Shown in pieces: positions 6,320 to 14,730 of a DNA stretch of 27,613 nucleotides (positions are counted from its first letter, which is position 1; each line of letters opens with the position of its first letter). Source of the stretch: a virus; IMG/VR virus record IMGVR_UViG_3300042451_000405, positions 1 to 27,613 of that record; one strand, given 5' to 3'. A program made the position numbers and the translations under genes. Below the pieces are notes generated by a model, which made no database searches, was not told the origin of the DNA, and saw only the letters and a list, made by a program, of their open reading frames with translations.

Positions 6320-9300
6320 ATGGCAATAATAAAAAAATACGCTGAGGTTTTATCGCAACCCCTAACATCATACACAACTTTTGTAAATGATGATGCGCCA
6401 AACTCTACATATTTTAGAGTTACCGAATTTAAAGATACATTTACAGGTGGTAAAAACGGATTCTTAATTGAAGGTAGTGAGCATTTAAAAGAAACTACTG
6501 AAATAAAAATTCAAATATTAGATGTGGAAGGTAATCCTGTCTATTATGAACCTGGTAATGGTATACCTGAATATTATGAAGGTAATTCCAAAATAATAGC
6601 TGTATATGTTTATGAAACTACACCTATTGGATTGGGTAAAATAACAATCTTAGGTGAATTAAAAACTTACATTGATGAAACTGGAATTGTAAGAGATGTT
6701 CCGGAAGATTGGGCTGGTGTTTATAATTGTAAATGGGAAAGAACATTTACAATAAACAAATTAATATCTAATGAAGATAAAGTTAGATTTTACAAAAGAC
6801 CAAAGGTAATAATTAATGAAATAGTAAAACCAATTTTTTCAAACATTGTAACCGCAGTAACTCAAACTGGTTATGTTGATGGTTTTGCACAAACACCTTC
6901 TGCCGGAGAAAGATTAACCGGTTTTACGTTACCAACAAATTACCTATTACAAATAAATAATAGTGCTACGGCTTGGACAGGTTCAGTAGTTGGAAGTACT
7001 ATAAATTTAACTAATTTAAATTTTTCATCGGTTGTTGATGATGTTATATCAAACAAAGATATTACTATAACAACACCATACACAGAAAATGGAATTGTAA
7101 AAGATATTTCTAATCAACCATATTCTGTAACATTTAACTATGTTGAGGGTATAGATAATTTAAAAACAGCATTAACAGGTTCTTTTGCAAAAATAACTTT
7201 AAGAGATTTAACAACTTTTGTTGGTGATGCTGCAAGGGTAAAAATATTTAGAAAATCACAATCAGATTTAGCAGATTATCAATTCATTCAAGAAATACAA
7301 TTAGAATCAAATGAAATTCTTGTTGATTTGGAATCAACTACTAAAAATTTAGAAAATTATGGAGTATTTGATGAAGTATTATATCCAAACTATTGGTTAA
7401 CATCATCTAATAATATAACAACTGAATTTAATCAAGACGTTTTATATAGTTCTATAAAATTAGATAGTTTAGGTGCTAATGAATTTTACACATCTAAATC
7501 ATTATCGTTAACTACTGATGCGGAATATACATTAGGATTTAATGTAAGATTGGCTCAGAATATATCATCGGATAACTACATAAAAGTTTATTTAAGTGGT
7601 TCTAAACAAACTACCTATAATAACGTAACATCAACAATAGGTGTTAAGAAAAATATAGTATCAATTACATCGGATAATTCAGTTCTTCAAAAAAGCCAAC
7701 TAAGTAGTAATTTTAAAGCAGAAGAAATTGATGATGCTAGATTATATTTTGAAGTAAAAGGAAATGGATGGTATGTTTCCGATGTTAGTTTAAGAGCATC
7801 GCAGGAAACTTCGTATTCACCTGATGAAATTACATTCATTCAACCAATACCAAGAACATTACCTGCTGAGACATTTACTTTCTTATTTCAATTTTACGAT
7901 ATTAATAACAACTACATTCCTGTAATTGTTGAAGAAAGTAAAACTTTTGATGGTGGTAATTTAAATCCTATTCAAAAGAGTTTAGAATTAATACCATCAT
8001 CTTTATATTTTCAATTTGATTCTGGTTCTGGTAATGGTAATCCGTTACCACCAACTGTGATAAGTTTTGATGTTGTTAAAAGTTACCTAACGGGTTCTGT
8101 AACATTTACATCACGTTCATTTGATTTTTTCAATAATGAATTATCATCATCTCAATATTCAACAACTGTAACACCTGGTTATTCTTGGTGGCAATTTCCT
8201 GGTTTGTTAAGTGATATCAATTCAGATTCACCATACCTAACAGTACAAAATTTTACTGGTTCAAGAGACCCACAATTGGAAGATATAGTTGTACAATTTA
8301 TTGAATATACAGCTCAATGTGAAGGTGTTGAAGATTCCGTGATTATTACGAGAGTAGTTGATGGTAAAGGTGGGGTTAATTATGAAATTAGACCGTATAG
8401 TGGAACTGTAATTAGAAACTCAAATCCATCATCATCTTTAGAAGTTCAAGCAATTAGAATTGATGGTGTAAACGAAATTAATTTAAGAAGTGGATTGCCG
8501 GCAGGACGTTCAGCTGTTCAACTTCACGTACAAAGTGGTTCTACTTATATCACACTTCAAGAAGCTAGTAATAAAAATTTTGTAAAAGGATTATCAGCTG
8601 GTCTAACTGGTAGTGGTCAATTAAATTATAATGCAATTTTTAAAAGAGAATCGATTGATACTCAAAGAACATTATATCTAATACCATCTGGTTCAGCAAA
8701 CCCATCAGCATCAATTTTAACTACTTTAACGTTAACTGATTTATTAGATGGTATTGATGCTGGTGTTGTATTATTTGATGCGGATACGTTTACAATAAAC
8801 CCAAGACTTACAAATACATTTACACCAATTTCTTCATCAGCTACTGCATCTTTTTATAAGAGAGGTACAACTGAAGGACCTATATCAGCATCTATTGAAG
8901 TATTCCCATCAATGTCAGTTAATTCTGATTTTGTACCGGAGTATTGGATGTACTATGTAACAAATAGTGTGAATCGGGAAATTAGTGTTGTTGCGTATGA
9001 TGAAAGAGGAAATGTAATACCATCTACACCTATTAATCAGTATATTGGTTCTCCGTTAACACAAAGTAAACAATTATTAGTAAACTTTACTTATACGGAA
9101 GAGTTTACATCGGCTTCGGTTAGTGTTGATAAATTGTTTACAATTATACCAGAAGGTAAACCGGGCGATGAATCTGTTGTGTTTGAAGTTACACCATCAT
9201 CCGTAACATTACAAGCAAATTCAAGAGGTATTGTAACTGATTACTCATCAACTATAACTGATGTAAAACTAAAACAAGGTTCTCGTTATTTAATTTTTAC

Positions 9301-12300
9301 GAGTAGTAGACAACCTGGTACATTCCATATAGCAACTGGTTCTATGGTTGGTAGAAATATTACACCGGGTAATGTTTACTTTGATAATTTATACACACAA
9401 TCTTTAATAGTAAGCGCTTCAACAAATATGACTGATTTGAGCGCTAGTATAGAATTACCTTTAGAGATTCAACCATACTACACATCATCAGTTTATACTG
9501 CAAGTGTTTTTCAAAATGTAACAAAAGTATTAGATGGTGCACCTCCTATCGAAATCATATTATCACCATTATCAGTTAACCTAACATCAGATGAAGTTGG
9601 AAATATTTCCGATTACTCAAATGCGGTAACAACTTTAAAAGTTAGAGAAGGTGATGATTATTTAACATATACAACTTCATCAACAATACCTGGTAGTTGG
9701 AGAGTACAATATATTAGTGGAAGTAATATTCAAACGGCATCACTACAATCTTTAATAACATCCTCAACCGATACGGCTGTTGTTAATTTTACAGCATTTG
9801 AATATCCACATGTATCGGCTAGTGCTTTATACAATATTAAAGTGTATCCATACGCATTAGGAAAGGGGCATACATACACATCATCGTTGTATGAAAGAAC
9901 TCAATTCTTTACTAAGAATGTTGCACAAAGTGCAGCGAGAACTGTAACATTAACATCTACTTCTGAAGTTGTAAACTTTGATGGCGATGGTGTAGTTGTA
10001 TCTCCTGAAGGCGATATTACATTAACGGCAATTGCATTTAATACTACCGGTTCTGCTTTCTATGAGTTTTACAAAGATTCGGTTCAATATTCACCTATAC
10101 AATCATCAAACACTTTTACAATTTCTTCTGGCGATGCTACCTCTCCTGGTCAAACGGCTACTTGGAGAGTTGATGTTAGGGATGGTAGTAATTTAGTAAC
10201 AGCTCCAGTTAGAGCACAAGCTCAAATTACAATTAGTGGTATAAAAGCTGGTGGTGAATCATATTCTGTAAACGTAACAAATGAAGTTGCATCTTTGGTT
10301 GGAGATGTTTGGGAACTAAATACAACGGGAAGTAATACACAAATAGTAGCAACTAAAGGAGACACTCAATTAACACACGTTAATTCATTTAGTCCACCAA
10401 CTTTAGATTTAAATGGTGACCCGATTGGTTCATTAGGAGAATATCAAGTAACAATACAATCAAAGCCGAATTATATAACTTTACCTAGTTCGTTGGTTAG
10501 TGGAAGTATAGTTCCTACTGTTAATAATATTGCTACAATAGGTGATATTGTTTCTTGGAATCAATGGGGTAATAATACAAATGCGGAAATTGTATATAAG
10601 ATTGATATAGAAAATGGTAGACAAATATTATTTAAAACACAATCATTATCAATTCAGTTTAATCCATATGGACCATATTCAACGCAATTATCAAACGAAA
10701 ACTCATCAATAGTTTACAAAGTAAGTGGTGAGGTAGAGTTAGGAAATACGGGAAATACAATTAGAGGGTTTAGAGGTGATACTGAATTAACAAATAGTTC
10801 ATCTTTTGCAAATCCACAAACTGATGCATTTGGAAATACTGGATATAAAAATCAATATAACGTTTCAATACATAATGTATCTGCAAATTTAGATTTAGCT
10901 GGTGCAATTGTTAGTGGAAGTTATCTAAGTGGAAATCCTGCTACAATAGGTCAATTAGATAGTTGGGGAAGTCCTGAAAGTATAGCAGTTGCTCAAATTG
11001 TATATAGGATAGATTGTGAGGGTAGAGAGAATTTATATAAAACACAATCTTTATCAATTCAATACGAAGGTAATACCGGACCTGGTATTGTAATGAGAGG
11101 ACTTTGGAATGAAGTTACCGATTACATTGGTTCAGTTGAAACAACAAATTATAGAAGGGATGCAATTATATTCCCAGACCCATCTGGTAGTAGTGGAGCA
11201 ACTCATTATTGGGCTGCATTAAGTGGTTCTGGTCCTTCTGGTGATGGACCTCAATTACCAACTTCACCAACATCACCATCGTATGTTGATACATCATATT
11301 GGCAATATTTGGGTGAGCAGGATTTCTTTGTATCAGCAAAAATAGCAATATTTGAAGAATCATTTGTTAAGAATACAATAAACGTTGGTAATAATCCGGG
11401 TTCAGCATTTGCAAACGTTGTAATAGCTGGTGGTAGAACTGACCCATATATTTCAATTGGACAAAATGGAACAGTTGGTGCTAGTGGTGACCAAACTACA
11501 CCTGGTGTTATTGGATATGACAGGGGTGGTATATTTTTAGGAGTTTATGAAGGTGGGGCAACTACATCGGGAAGATTCTCTATTATGACTCAACCTGGTG
11601 GAGCAAGTACTGCTGGTTTACTTTGGGATGGTGATACATTAACTATTATTGGTTCTATACGTCAAAGAGAGCCTGGTGTACCTGAAGGTTCATTTAGAGG
11701 GGCTTGGATAGATGGGGAAGATTATTGGATTGATGATACTGTAACTTACAACGGAGCAAGTTATATATGTACAGCTGTAAATGCTTCTACAAATGATACT
11801 AATATAAACACAGGTAGACCTGAATATGCAACGAATAGTTGGATGATATATGCTAACTCTGGTACATCTGGTGTAAATGGAGCTCCTGGTGCAAATGGTA
11901 CATCTGGTACGTCTGGGGCAGCTGGTAGTGTTGGGCCTGGTGTTGTATTTAGAGGTCCTTTCTCTACGGGAAGTGTTTATTATAAATCAACAAGTAGAAC
12001 CGATGTGGTACAACAAGCAGCTGGTGGTAGTAACTATTGGTTAGCAACAAATGCTGCATTAAATAATCAATCGGGTTCTAACTGGGGAGTTCCATCACCA
12101 TCATCATCAAATTGGCAATCTTTTGGTGCAGAATTTAGTTCAATTGCAACGGGTACTATTATATCTGAACAATCTTTTGTACAAAGTACGTTAAACGTTG
12201 GTACAAACATACAAGGAAGTTCTGCAAATATCGCTATAGTTGGGGGTTCTGCTCAACCATATATTTCCATAGGACAGGGAACTCAAGGATATAGTAGACC

Positions 12301-14353
12301 TGGTATATTCGTTGGAAATGATTCAAACAATTATAGATTATCATTGGTTAATAATGAACCAACCGCATCAGCAGCATATAGATATCTAAGATGGAATGGT
12401 ACTGGTTTGGAACTTAGAGGTAGTGTTGAGGCTTTAGATGGTGTTATTGGTTCTTGGAGAATTGTTGGTAACACAATACAATCATCAAATGACTCTATTA
12501 TATTGGATGCGGATGATGAATCTGTGAGTGTATATGATAGTAATGATACTCTTAGATTCCAAGCTAACGCGGATACGGATTTACCATCTTTATCAGCAGC
12601 AACAGCTGGTACTACTTCATTTTCAGGTTCTTCTTTCTTTAGTAAAACTAGCTTTAATGGTTCTAATATTGATGAGAGTGCATTCTTTTATTTTCAACCA
12701 AGTTTTACAACTGGAGCTGCTGGAAAATATGTAATAAAATATGTTTATAACCCATCTACTCTATCATCATATGCAAATGCAACCGGTTTTGGTAATTCAT
12801 ACCTTGTATTCCAATTGGTATTAGCACCATTATCTGGTGGTAATCCTGATTTGGGTAATTTGTATTATGGTAATAGTGCCAATGCATTTGCATATGGTAG
12901 TATGGGTGAGGATGATTTTAGGTCTGTTATTGGTACTACTAAAATTTTAATGGGAGATGGTTCTATAAAGTTTGCAAAAGATATAGAACAATGGGATGAA
13001 ATATTGGCTTGGGATTCTGAAAACCAAAAATTTGTATCAACCAAAGTTTCAAAAATCAGTTCAAGAGAAGTAAACGAAACTTATAAAGTAAAAGTTGGTG
13101 GAAACGAATTAGAAGTATCCGATACCCACACCTTTTGGGTAGAGGGTGAAACTGATGAACTTTGTGTATTGGAGTTAATACCTGGTAAATCTAAAATAAA
13201 TGTAAAAGTTGGAGATTTAATAGAACAAAAGATAGTTGAATATGTAGAAGTTATTGAACAACCAAATGAGGTGTATTCATTATCAGTTCCTAAATATGTA
13301 AACTATGTTTCTAATGATATTATTTCACACAACGTTTTTTATTTCGCTGAATATGATGTTGCATATATACAAAAACCATTAACTTTCGTAGTATCACCAA
13401 ATTTAGCAGCATCAACTCAATATAGAATAGGACTTGCAATTTCATATGAAATTAATTCAATAGATACTAGCGGTCTCCCATATTACCAAAACTCACAAGC
13501 AACAGTTCAGGCTAATATTGGTACATCCACATCAGCAACATACCAATTGGTATCAGCTGGTACGGTAGCAAATGGGGGTGGGTTTCAAACGGTAACAACA
13601 AATGCGGCATATCTTAGACACGATTCTACTATAACAACATATCCTACAACTTATTATACATCATATAGGGGTGGTATAAGTGGTGATACTTTGAGATTGA
13701 GAAAAGATAGTGGTGATGATACTACTATATTAAAAATTCAAAACATAGGAACTTCTGGTGCATTTACTGCAATAGATGTTGTTAGTGGTGCTGGTACGGT
13801 TGCTATTAATGGTAATCCAATGACGTTGGGTGAATCCGGTACGTTTTCGGCTAGTGGTGCAATTCGTAGTGGAAATAATGGTACTAGAGGTGGTTTATAC
13901 TTAGTAAACCCACCAACCGATGGTAGTGTGGGTGGACAAACTTATAGGGATGTAAGGATGAGTATTAGTGCTGGTGCATGGGAATTTAGAGTGTTTAGAG
14001 ATGGTCCATCATCAAGACGATATAAAAAAGAAATAGAAGATTGGAAATCTTATCCTGATTTATTAGAAAAATTACAACAAGTAAGAGTAAAAGAATTTAG
14101 ATATACTGAAGCTGACCCTAATAGTGAATACCCTAAAAAGCTGGCATTGATAGCTGAAGATTTACATGATGTAGGACTTACTGACCTTATTGGTTATTCT
14201 GATATTACCGATAGTGATGGTCAAATAATAGGGCAACAACCTGAAGATTTGGATAACAGAAACATATTATGGGCTGTTTGGGCTGGTGTAAATACACTTA
14301 TTGATAAAGTTAAACAAATGGAATCCCAAATGAGTTCTTCATTAGGTTTGTAA
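6320..14353 (+). CDS. Giant tail fibre with repeats, Hint domain and S74 chaperone
   Basis: 2677 residues, Ser/Thr/Gly-rich, many TGS and SGS triplets, no signal peptide. The N-terminal ~180 residues look like a distinct attachment domain. Tandem Ig-like units lie near residues 953-1202, and a second pair of repeats near 1314-1581. A third pair (1588-1715 and 1873-1986) carries FRG.(W/F)...Y openings, like carbohydrate-binding modules, and NVGxN...GG...PYISIGQ ends. Between them are another FRGAW module (~1790) and a collagen-like Gly-rich stretch (~1847-1875). A Hint domain occupies 2202-2338. The C-terminus is an S74 intramolecular chaperone with SSRRYK at 2564-2569 and LIAEDLHDVG. Such proteins are trimeric, host-binding fibres, and S74 folds the trimer and is then cut off. 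The size is extreme. The adjacent heptosylation cassette makes it a candidate glycoprotein. Exact fibre type (long fibre or baseplate appendage) is unknown. Confidence 0.9.
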   Translation: MAIIKKYAEVLSQPLTSYTTFVNDDAPNSTYFRVTEFKDTFTGGKNGFLIEGSEHLKETTEIKIQILDVEGNPVYYEPGNGIPEYYEGNSKIIAVYVYETTPIGLGKITILGELKTYIDETGIVRDVPEDWAGVYNCKWERTFTINKLISNEDKVRFYKRPKVIINEIVKPIFSNIVTAVTQTGYVDGFAQTPSAGERLTGFTLPTNYLLQINNSATAWTGSVVGSTINLTNLNFSSVVDDVISNKDITITTPYTENGIVKDISNQPYSVTFNYVEGIDNLKTALTGSFAKITLRDLTTFVGDAARVKIFRKSQSDLADYQFIQEIQLESNEILVDLESTTKNLENYGVFDEVLYPNYWLTSSNNITTEFNQDVLYSSIKLDSLGANEFYTSKSLSLTTDAEYTLGFNVRLAQNISSDNYIKVYLSGSKQTTYNNVTSTIGVKKNIVSITSDNSVLQKSQLSSNFKAEEIDDARLYFEVKGNGWYVSDVSLRASQETSYSPDEITFIQPIPRTLPAETFTFLFQFYDINNNYIPVIVEESKTFDGGNLNPIQKSLELIPSSLYFQFDSGSGNGNPLPPTVISFDVVKSYLTGSVTFTSRSFDFFNNELSSSQYSTTVTPGYSWWQFPGLLSDINSDSPYLTVQNFTGSRDPQLEDIVVQFIEYTAQCEGVEDSVIITRVVDGKGGVNYEIRPYSGTVIRNSNPSSSLEVQAIRIDGVNEINLRSGLPAGRSAVQLHVQSGSTYITLQEASNKNFVKGLSAGLTGSGQLNYNAIFKRESIDTQRTLYLIPSGSANPSASILTTLTLTDLLDGIDAGVVLFDADTFTINPRLTNTFTPISSSATASFYKRGTTEGPISASIEVFPSMSVNSDFVPEYWMYYVTNSVNREISVVAYDERGNVIPSTPINQYIGSPLTQSKQLLVNFTYTEEFTSASVSVDKLFTIIPEGKPGDESVVFEVTPSSVTLQANSRGIVTDYSSTITDVKLKQGSRYLIFTSSRQPGTFHIATGSMVGRNITPGNVYFDNLYTQSLIVSASTNMTDLSASIELPLEIQPYYTSSVYTASVFQNVTKVLDGAPPIEIILSPLSVNLTSDEVGNISDYSNAVTTLKVREGDDYLTYTTSSTIPGSWRVQYISGSNIQTASLQSLITSSTDTAVVNFTAFEYPHVSASALYNIKVYPYALGKGHTYTSSLYERTQFFTKNVAQSAARTVTLTSTSEVVNFDGDGVVVSPEGDITLTAIAFNTTGSAFYEFYKDSVQYSPIQSSNTFTISSGDATSPGQTATWRVDVRDGSNLVTAPVRAQAQITISGIKAGGESYSVNVTNEVASLVGDVWELNTTGSNTQIVATKGDTQLTHVNSFSPPTLDLNGDPIGSLGEYQVTIQSKPNYITLPSSLVSGSIVPTVNNIATIGDIVSWNQWGNNTNAEIVYKIDIENGRQILFKTQSLSIQFNPYGPYSTQLSNENSSIVYKVSGEVELGNTGNTIRGFRGDTELTNSSSFANPQTDAFGNTGYKNQYNVSIHNVSANLDLAGAIVSGSYLSGNPATIGQLDSWGSPESIAVAQIVYRIDCEGRENLYKTQSLSIQYEGNTGPGIVMRGLWNEVTDYIGSVETTNYRRDAIIFPDPSGSSGATHYWAALSGSGPSGDGPQLPTSPTSPSYVDTSYWQYLGEQDFFVSAKIAIFEESFVKNTINVGNNPGSAFANVVIAGGRTDPYISIGQNGTVGASGDQTTPGVIGYDRGGIFLGVYEGGATTSGRFSIMTQPGGASTAGLLWDGDTLTIIGSIRQREPGVPEGSFRGAWIDGEDYWIDDTVTYNGASYICTAVNASTNDTNINTGRPEYATNSWMIYANSGTSGVNGAPGANGTSGTSGAAGSVGPGVVFRGPFSTGSVYYKSTSRTDVVQQAAGGSNYWLATNAALNNQSGSNWGVPSPSSSNWQSFGAEFSSIATGTIISEQSFVQSTLNVGTNIQGSSANIAIVGGSAQPYISIGQGTQGYSRPGIFVGNDSNNYRLSLVNNEPTASAAYRYLRWNGTGLELRGSVEALDGVIGSWRIVGNTIQSSNDSIILDADDESVSVYDSNDTLRFQANADTDLPSLSAATAGTTSFSGSSFFSKTSFNGSNIDESAFFYFQPSFTTGAAGKYVIKYVYNPSTLSSYANATGFGNSYLVFQLVLAPLSGGNPDLGNLYYGNSANAFAYGSMGEDDFRSVIGTTKILMGDGSIKFAKDIEQWDEILAWDSENQKFVSTKVSKISSREVNETYKVKVGGNELEVSDTHTFWVEGETDELCVLELIPGKSKINVKVGDLIEQKIVEYVEVIEQPNEVYSLSVPKYVNYVSNDIISHNVFYFAEYDVAYIQKPLTFVVSPNLAASTQYRIGLAISYEINSIDTSGLPYYQNSQATVQANIGTSTSATYQLVSAGTVANGGGFQTVTTNAAYLRHDSTITTYPTTYYTSYRGGISGDTLRLRKDSGDDTTILKIQNIGTSGAFTAIDVVSGAGTVAINGNPMTLGESGTFSASGAIRSGNNGTRGGLYLVNPPTDGSVGGQTYRDVRMSISAGAWEFRVFRDGPSSRRYKKEIEDWKSYPDLLEKLQQVRVKEFRYTEADPNSEYPKKLALIAEDLHDVGLTDLIGYSDITDSDGQIIGQQPEDLDNRNILWAVWAGVNTLIDKVKQMESQMSSSLGL
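9176..9925 (+). repeat. Tandem Ig-like repeat pair inside the tail fibre
   Basis: Two protein repeats of about 120 residues, starting at 9176 (VVFEVTPSSVTL) and 9548 (IEIILSPLSVNL). Each is followed by a (G)(I/N)(V/I)(T/S)DYS(S/N) segment, then VK(L/V)(K/R).G..YL and a (P)G(T/S)(F/W) segment. The divergence shows an old duplication. They probably form stacked beta sandwiches in the fibre shaft. Confidence 0.65.
10259..11062 (+). repeat. Second tandem repeat pair inside the tail fibre
   Basis: Copy one 10259-10657 and copy two 10712-11062 code for related units. Shared parts include GDT(Q/E)LT, a Q(V/Y).V(T/S)I strand, (A)TIG(D/Q), an AEIVYKID/AQIVYRID strand, and an identical ending KTQSLSIQ. 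The unit length is about 117-133 residues. Confidence 0.75.
11081..12277 (+). repeat. Third repeat pair inside the tail fibre, with a module between copies
   Basis: Copy one 11081-11464 and copy two 11936-12277. Both open GPG(I/V)V(M/F)RG and contain a YW segment with aromatic residues. Both end (S)FV..T(I/L)NVG.N...(S)AN(V/I) followed by GG...PYISIGQ. Between them lie a separate FRGAW module (~11690) and a collagen-like segment (~11858-11941). The aromatic pattern suggests carbohydrate contact, which is an inference. Confidence 0.75.
12923..13333 (+). other. Hint (intein-like/BIL-type) domain coded within the tail fibre
   Basis: Residues 2202-2338 of the fibre. The entry SVIGTTKILMGDGSIKFAKD matches intein block A (normally C..GDT.V...DG....I.D), but with Ser in place of Cys1. 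Block B is EVSDTHTFWVEG (S-D-T-H for TxxH). Blocks F and G are EVYSLSVPKYVNYVSN and DIISHN. The domain is 137 residues, mini-intein size, with no homing endonuclease insert. The residue after HN is Val, not Cys, Ser or Thr, so standard protein splicing is not expected. This is the pattern of bacterial intein-like domains, which self-cleave, or of a decayed intein. The flanks, GEDDFR before and VFYFAEYDVAYIQ after, read as one interrupted beta-rich domain. Confidence 0.82.
14009..14353 (+). other. S74 intramolecular chaperone domain of the tail fibre
   Basis: The last 114 codons. SSRRYK (2564-2569) places Ser2564 five residues before Lys2569, the spacing of the Ser-Lys pair in endosialidase-type chaperones. 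ALIAEDLHDVGL and the helical ending (WAGVNTLIDKVKQMESQM) are also typical. The known function is to trimerise the fibre, then be released by self-cleavage next to the Ser. Confidence 0.88.
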
Positions 14354-14357
14354 AATT

Positions 14358-14384
14358 AAATTTATATATACTTATATATAAAGG
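14358..14384 (+). promoter_or_regulatory. Putative late promoter (doubled motif)
   Basis: TTTATATATA followed by CTTATATATAAAGG holds two overlapping approximate copies of the late motif in the short gap between the tail fibre and the gene at 14392. The second contains the ATACTTATA variant. Confidence 0.5.
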
Positions 14385-14391
14385 TAAAACT

Positions 14392-14670
14392 ATGGCATTA
14401 GAAACGAAACAATTACCAAAAGAAATAGTTGACAACTTGATTTCTTATAAAAATAATTACACCAATTCGGTGTATAATTTAGGAGAGTTGCATATGAGAA
14501 TTAGTTCACTAAAAAAAGAACTAAAGAAAATGGAAGAAGATACCATTTTATATGAAACTGATGTAGATAAAACATATGATATTCTAAACACCGCATTGGC
14601 GGATTTGGAAAAGCAGTATCCAAAGGGAGAAGTTAATCTTTTAGATGGTACTGTAACTTTTGAAAAATAA
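14392..14670 (+). CDS. Small coiled-coil protein, paralogue of the gene at 19217
   Basis: 92 residues, charged and helical (SSLKKELKKMEEDTILYETDVDKTYDIL), ending KQYPKGEVNLLDGTVTFEK. The gene at 19217 codes for a similar protein: GE(L/V)(H/Y)(M/V)R in the middle and a closing (K)(Q/K)YP(K/Q)G.(V/I)N..DGTV. The two copies flank the sugar-modification cassette. The late-type motif upstream and its position right after the tail fibre suggest a virion or fibre-assembly role, such as a chaperone or adaptor, but no family is recognised. Confidence 0.7.
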   Translation: MALETKQLPKEIVDNLISYKNNYTNSVYNLGELHMRISSLKKELKKMEEDTILYETDVDKTYDILNTALADLEKQYPKGEVNLLDGTVTFEK

Positions 14671-14681
14671 CCAATAAATAA

Positions 14682-14713
14682 TTTGGTTTTTTCAAAATAA
14701 TTTTGTATATTTG
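14682..14713 (+). promoter_or_regulatory. Bacteroidota-type sigma-A promoter (sugar cassette)
   Basis: TTTG at 14682-14685, 20 bases, then TATATTTG at 14706-14713. It shares AATTTGGTT at the upstream box and TTTTGTATATTTGT at the downstream box, in the same register, with the promoter at 1931-1962. The ATG at 14731 follows 25 bases after the start of the -7 box. Confidence 0.85.
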
Positions 14714-14730
14714 TTACAATTTAATTTAAT

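Noticed and set aside
12528-12734. 68-codon + strand frame inside the tail fibre gene
   Set aside because: Wrong frame within the fibre; Leu/Met/Gln-rich composition with no known pattern.
12923-13333. A fully active splicing intein in the tail fibre
   Set aside because: The residue after the terminal His-Asn is Val, so the second ester exchange of standard splicing has no nucleophile; called a Hint/BIL-type domain instead.
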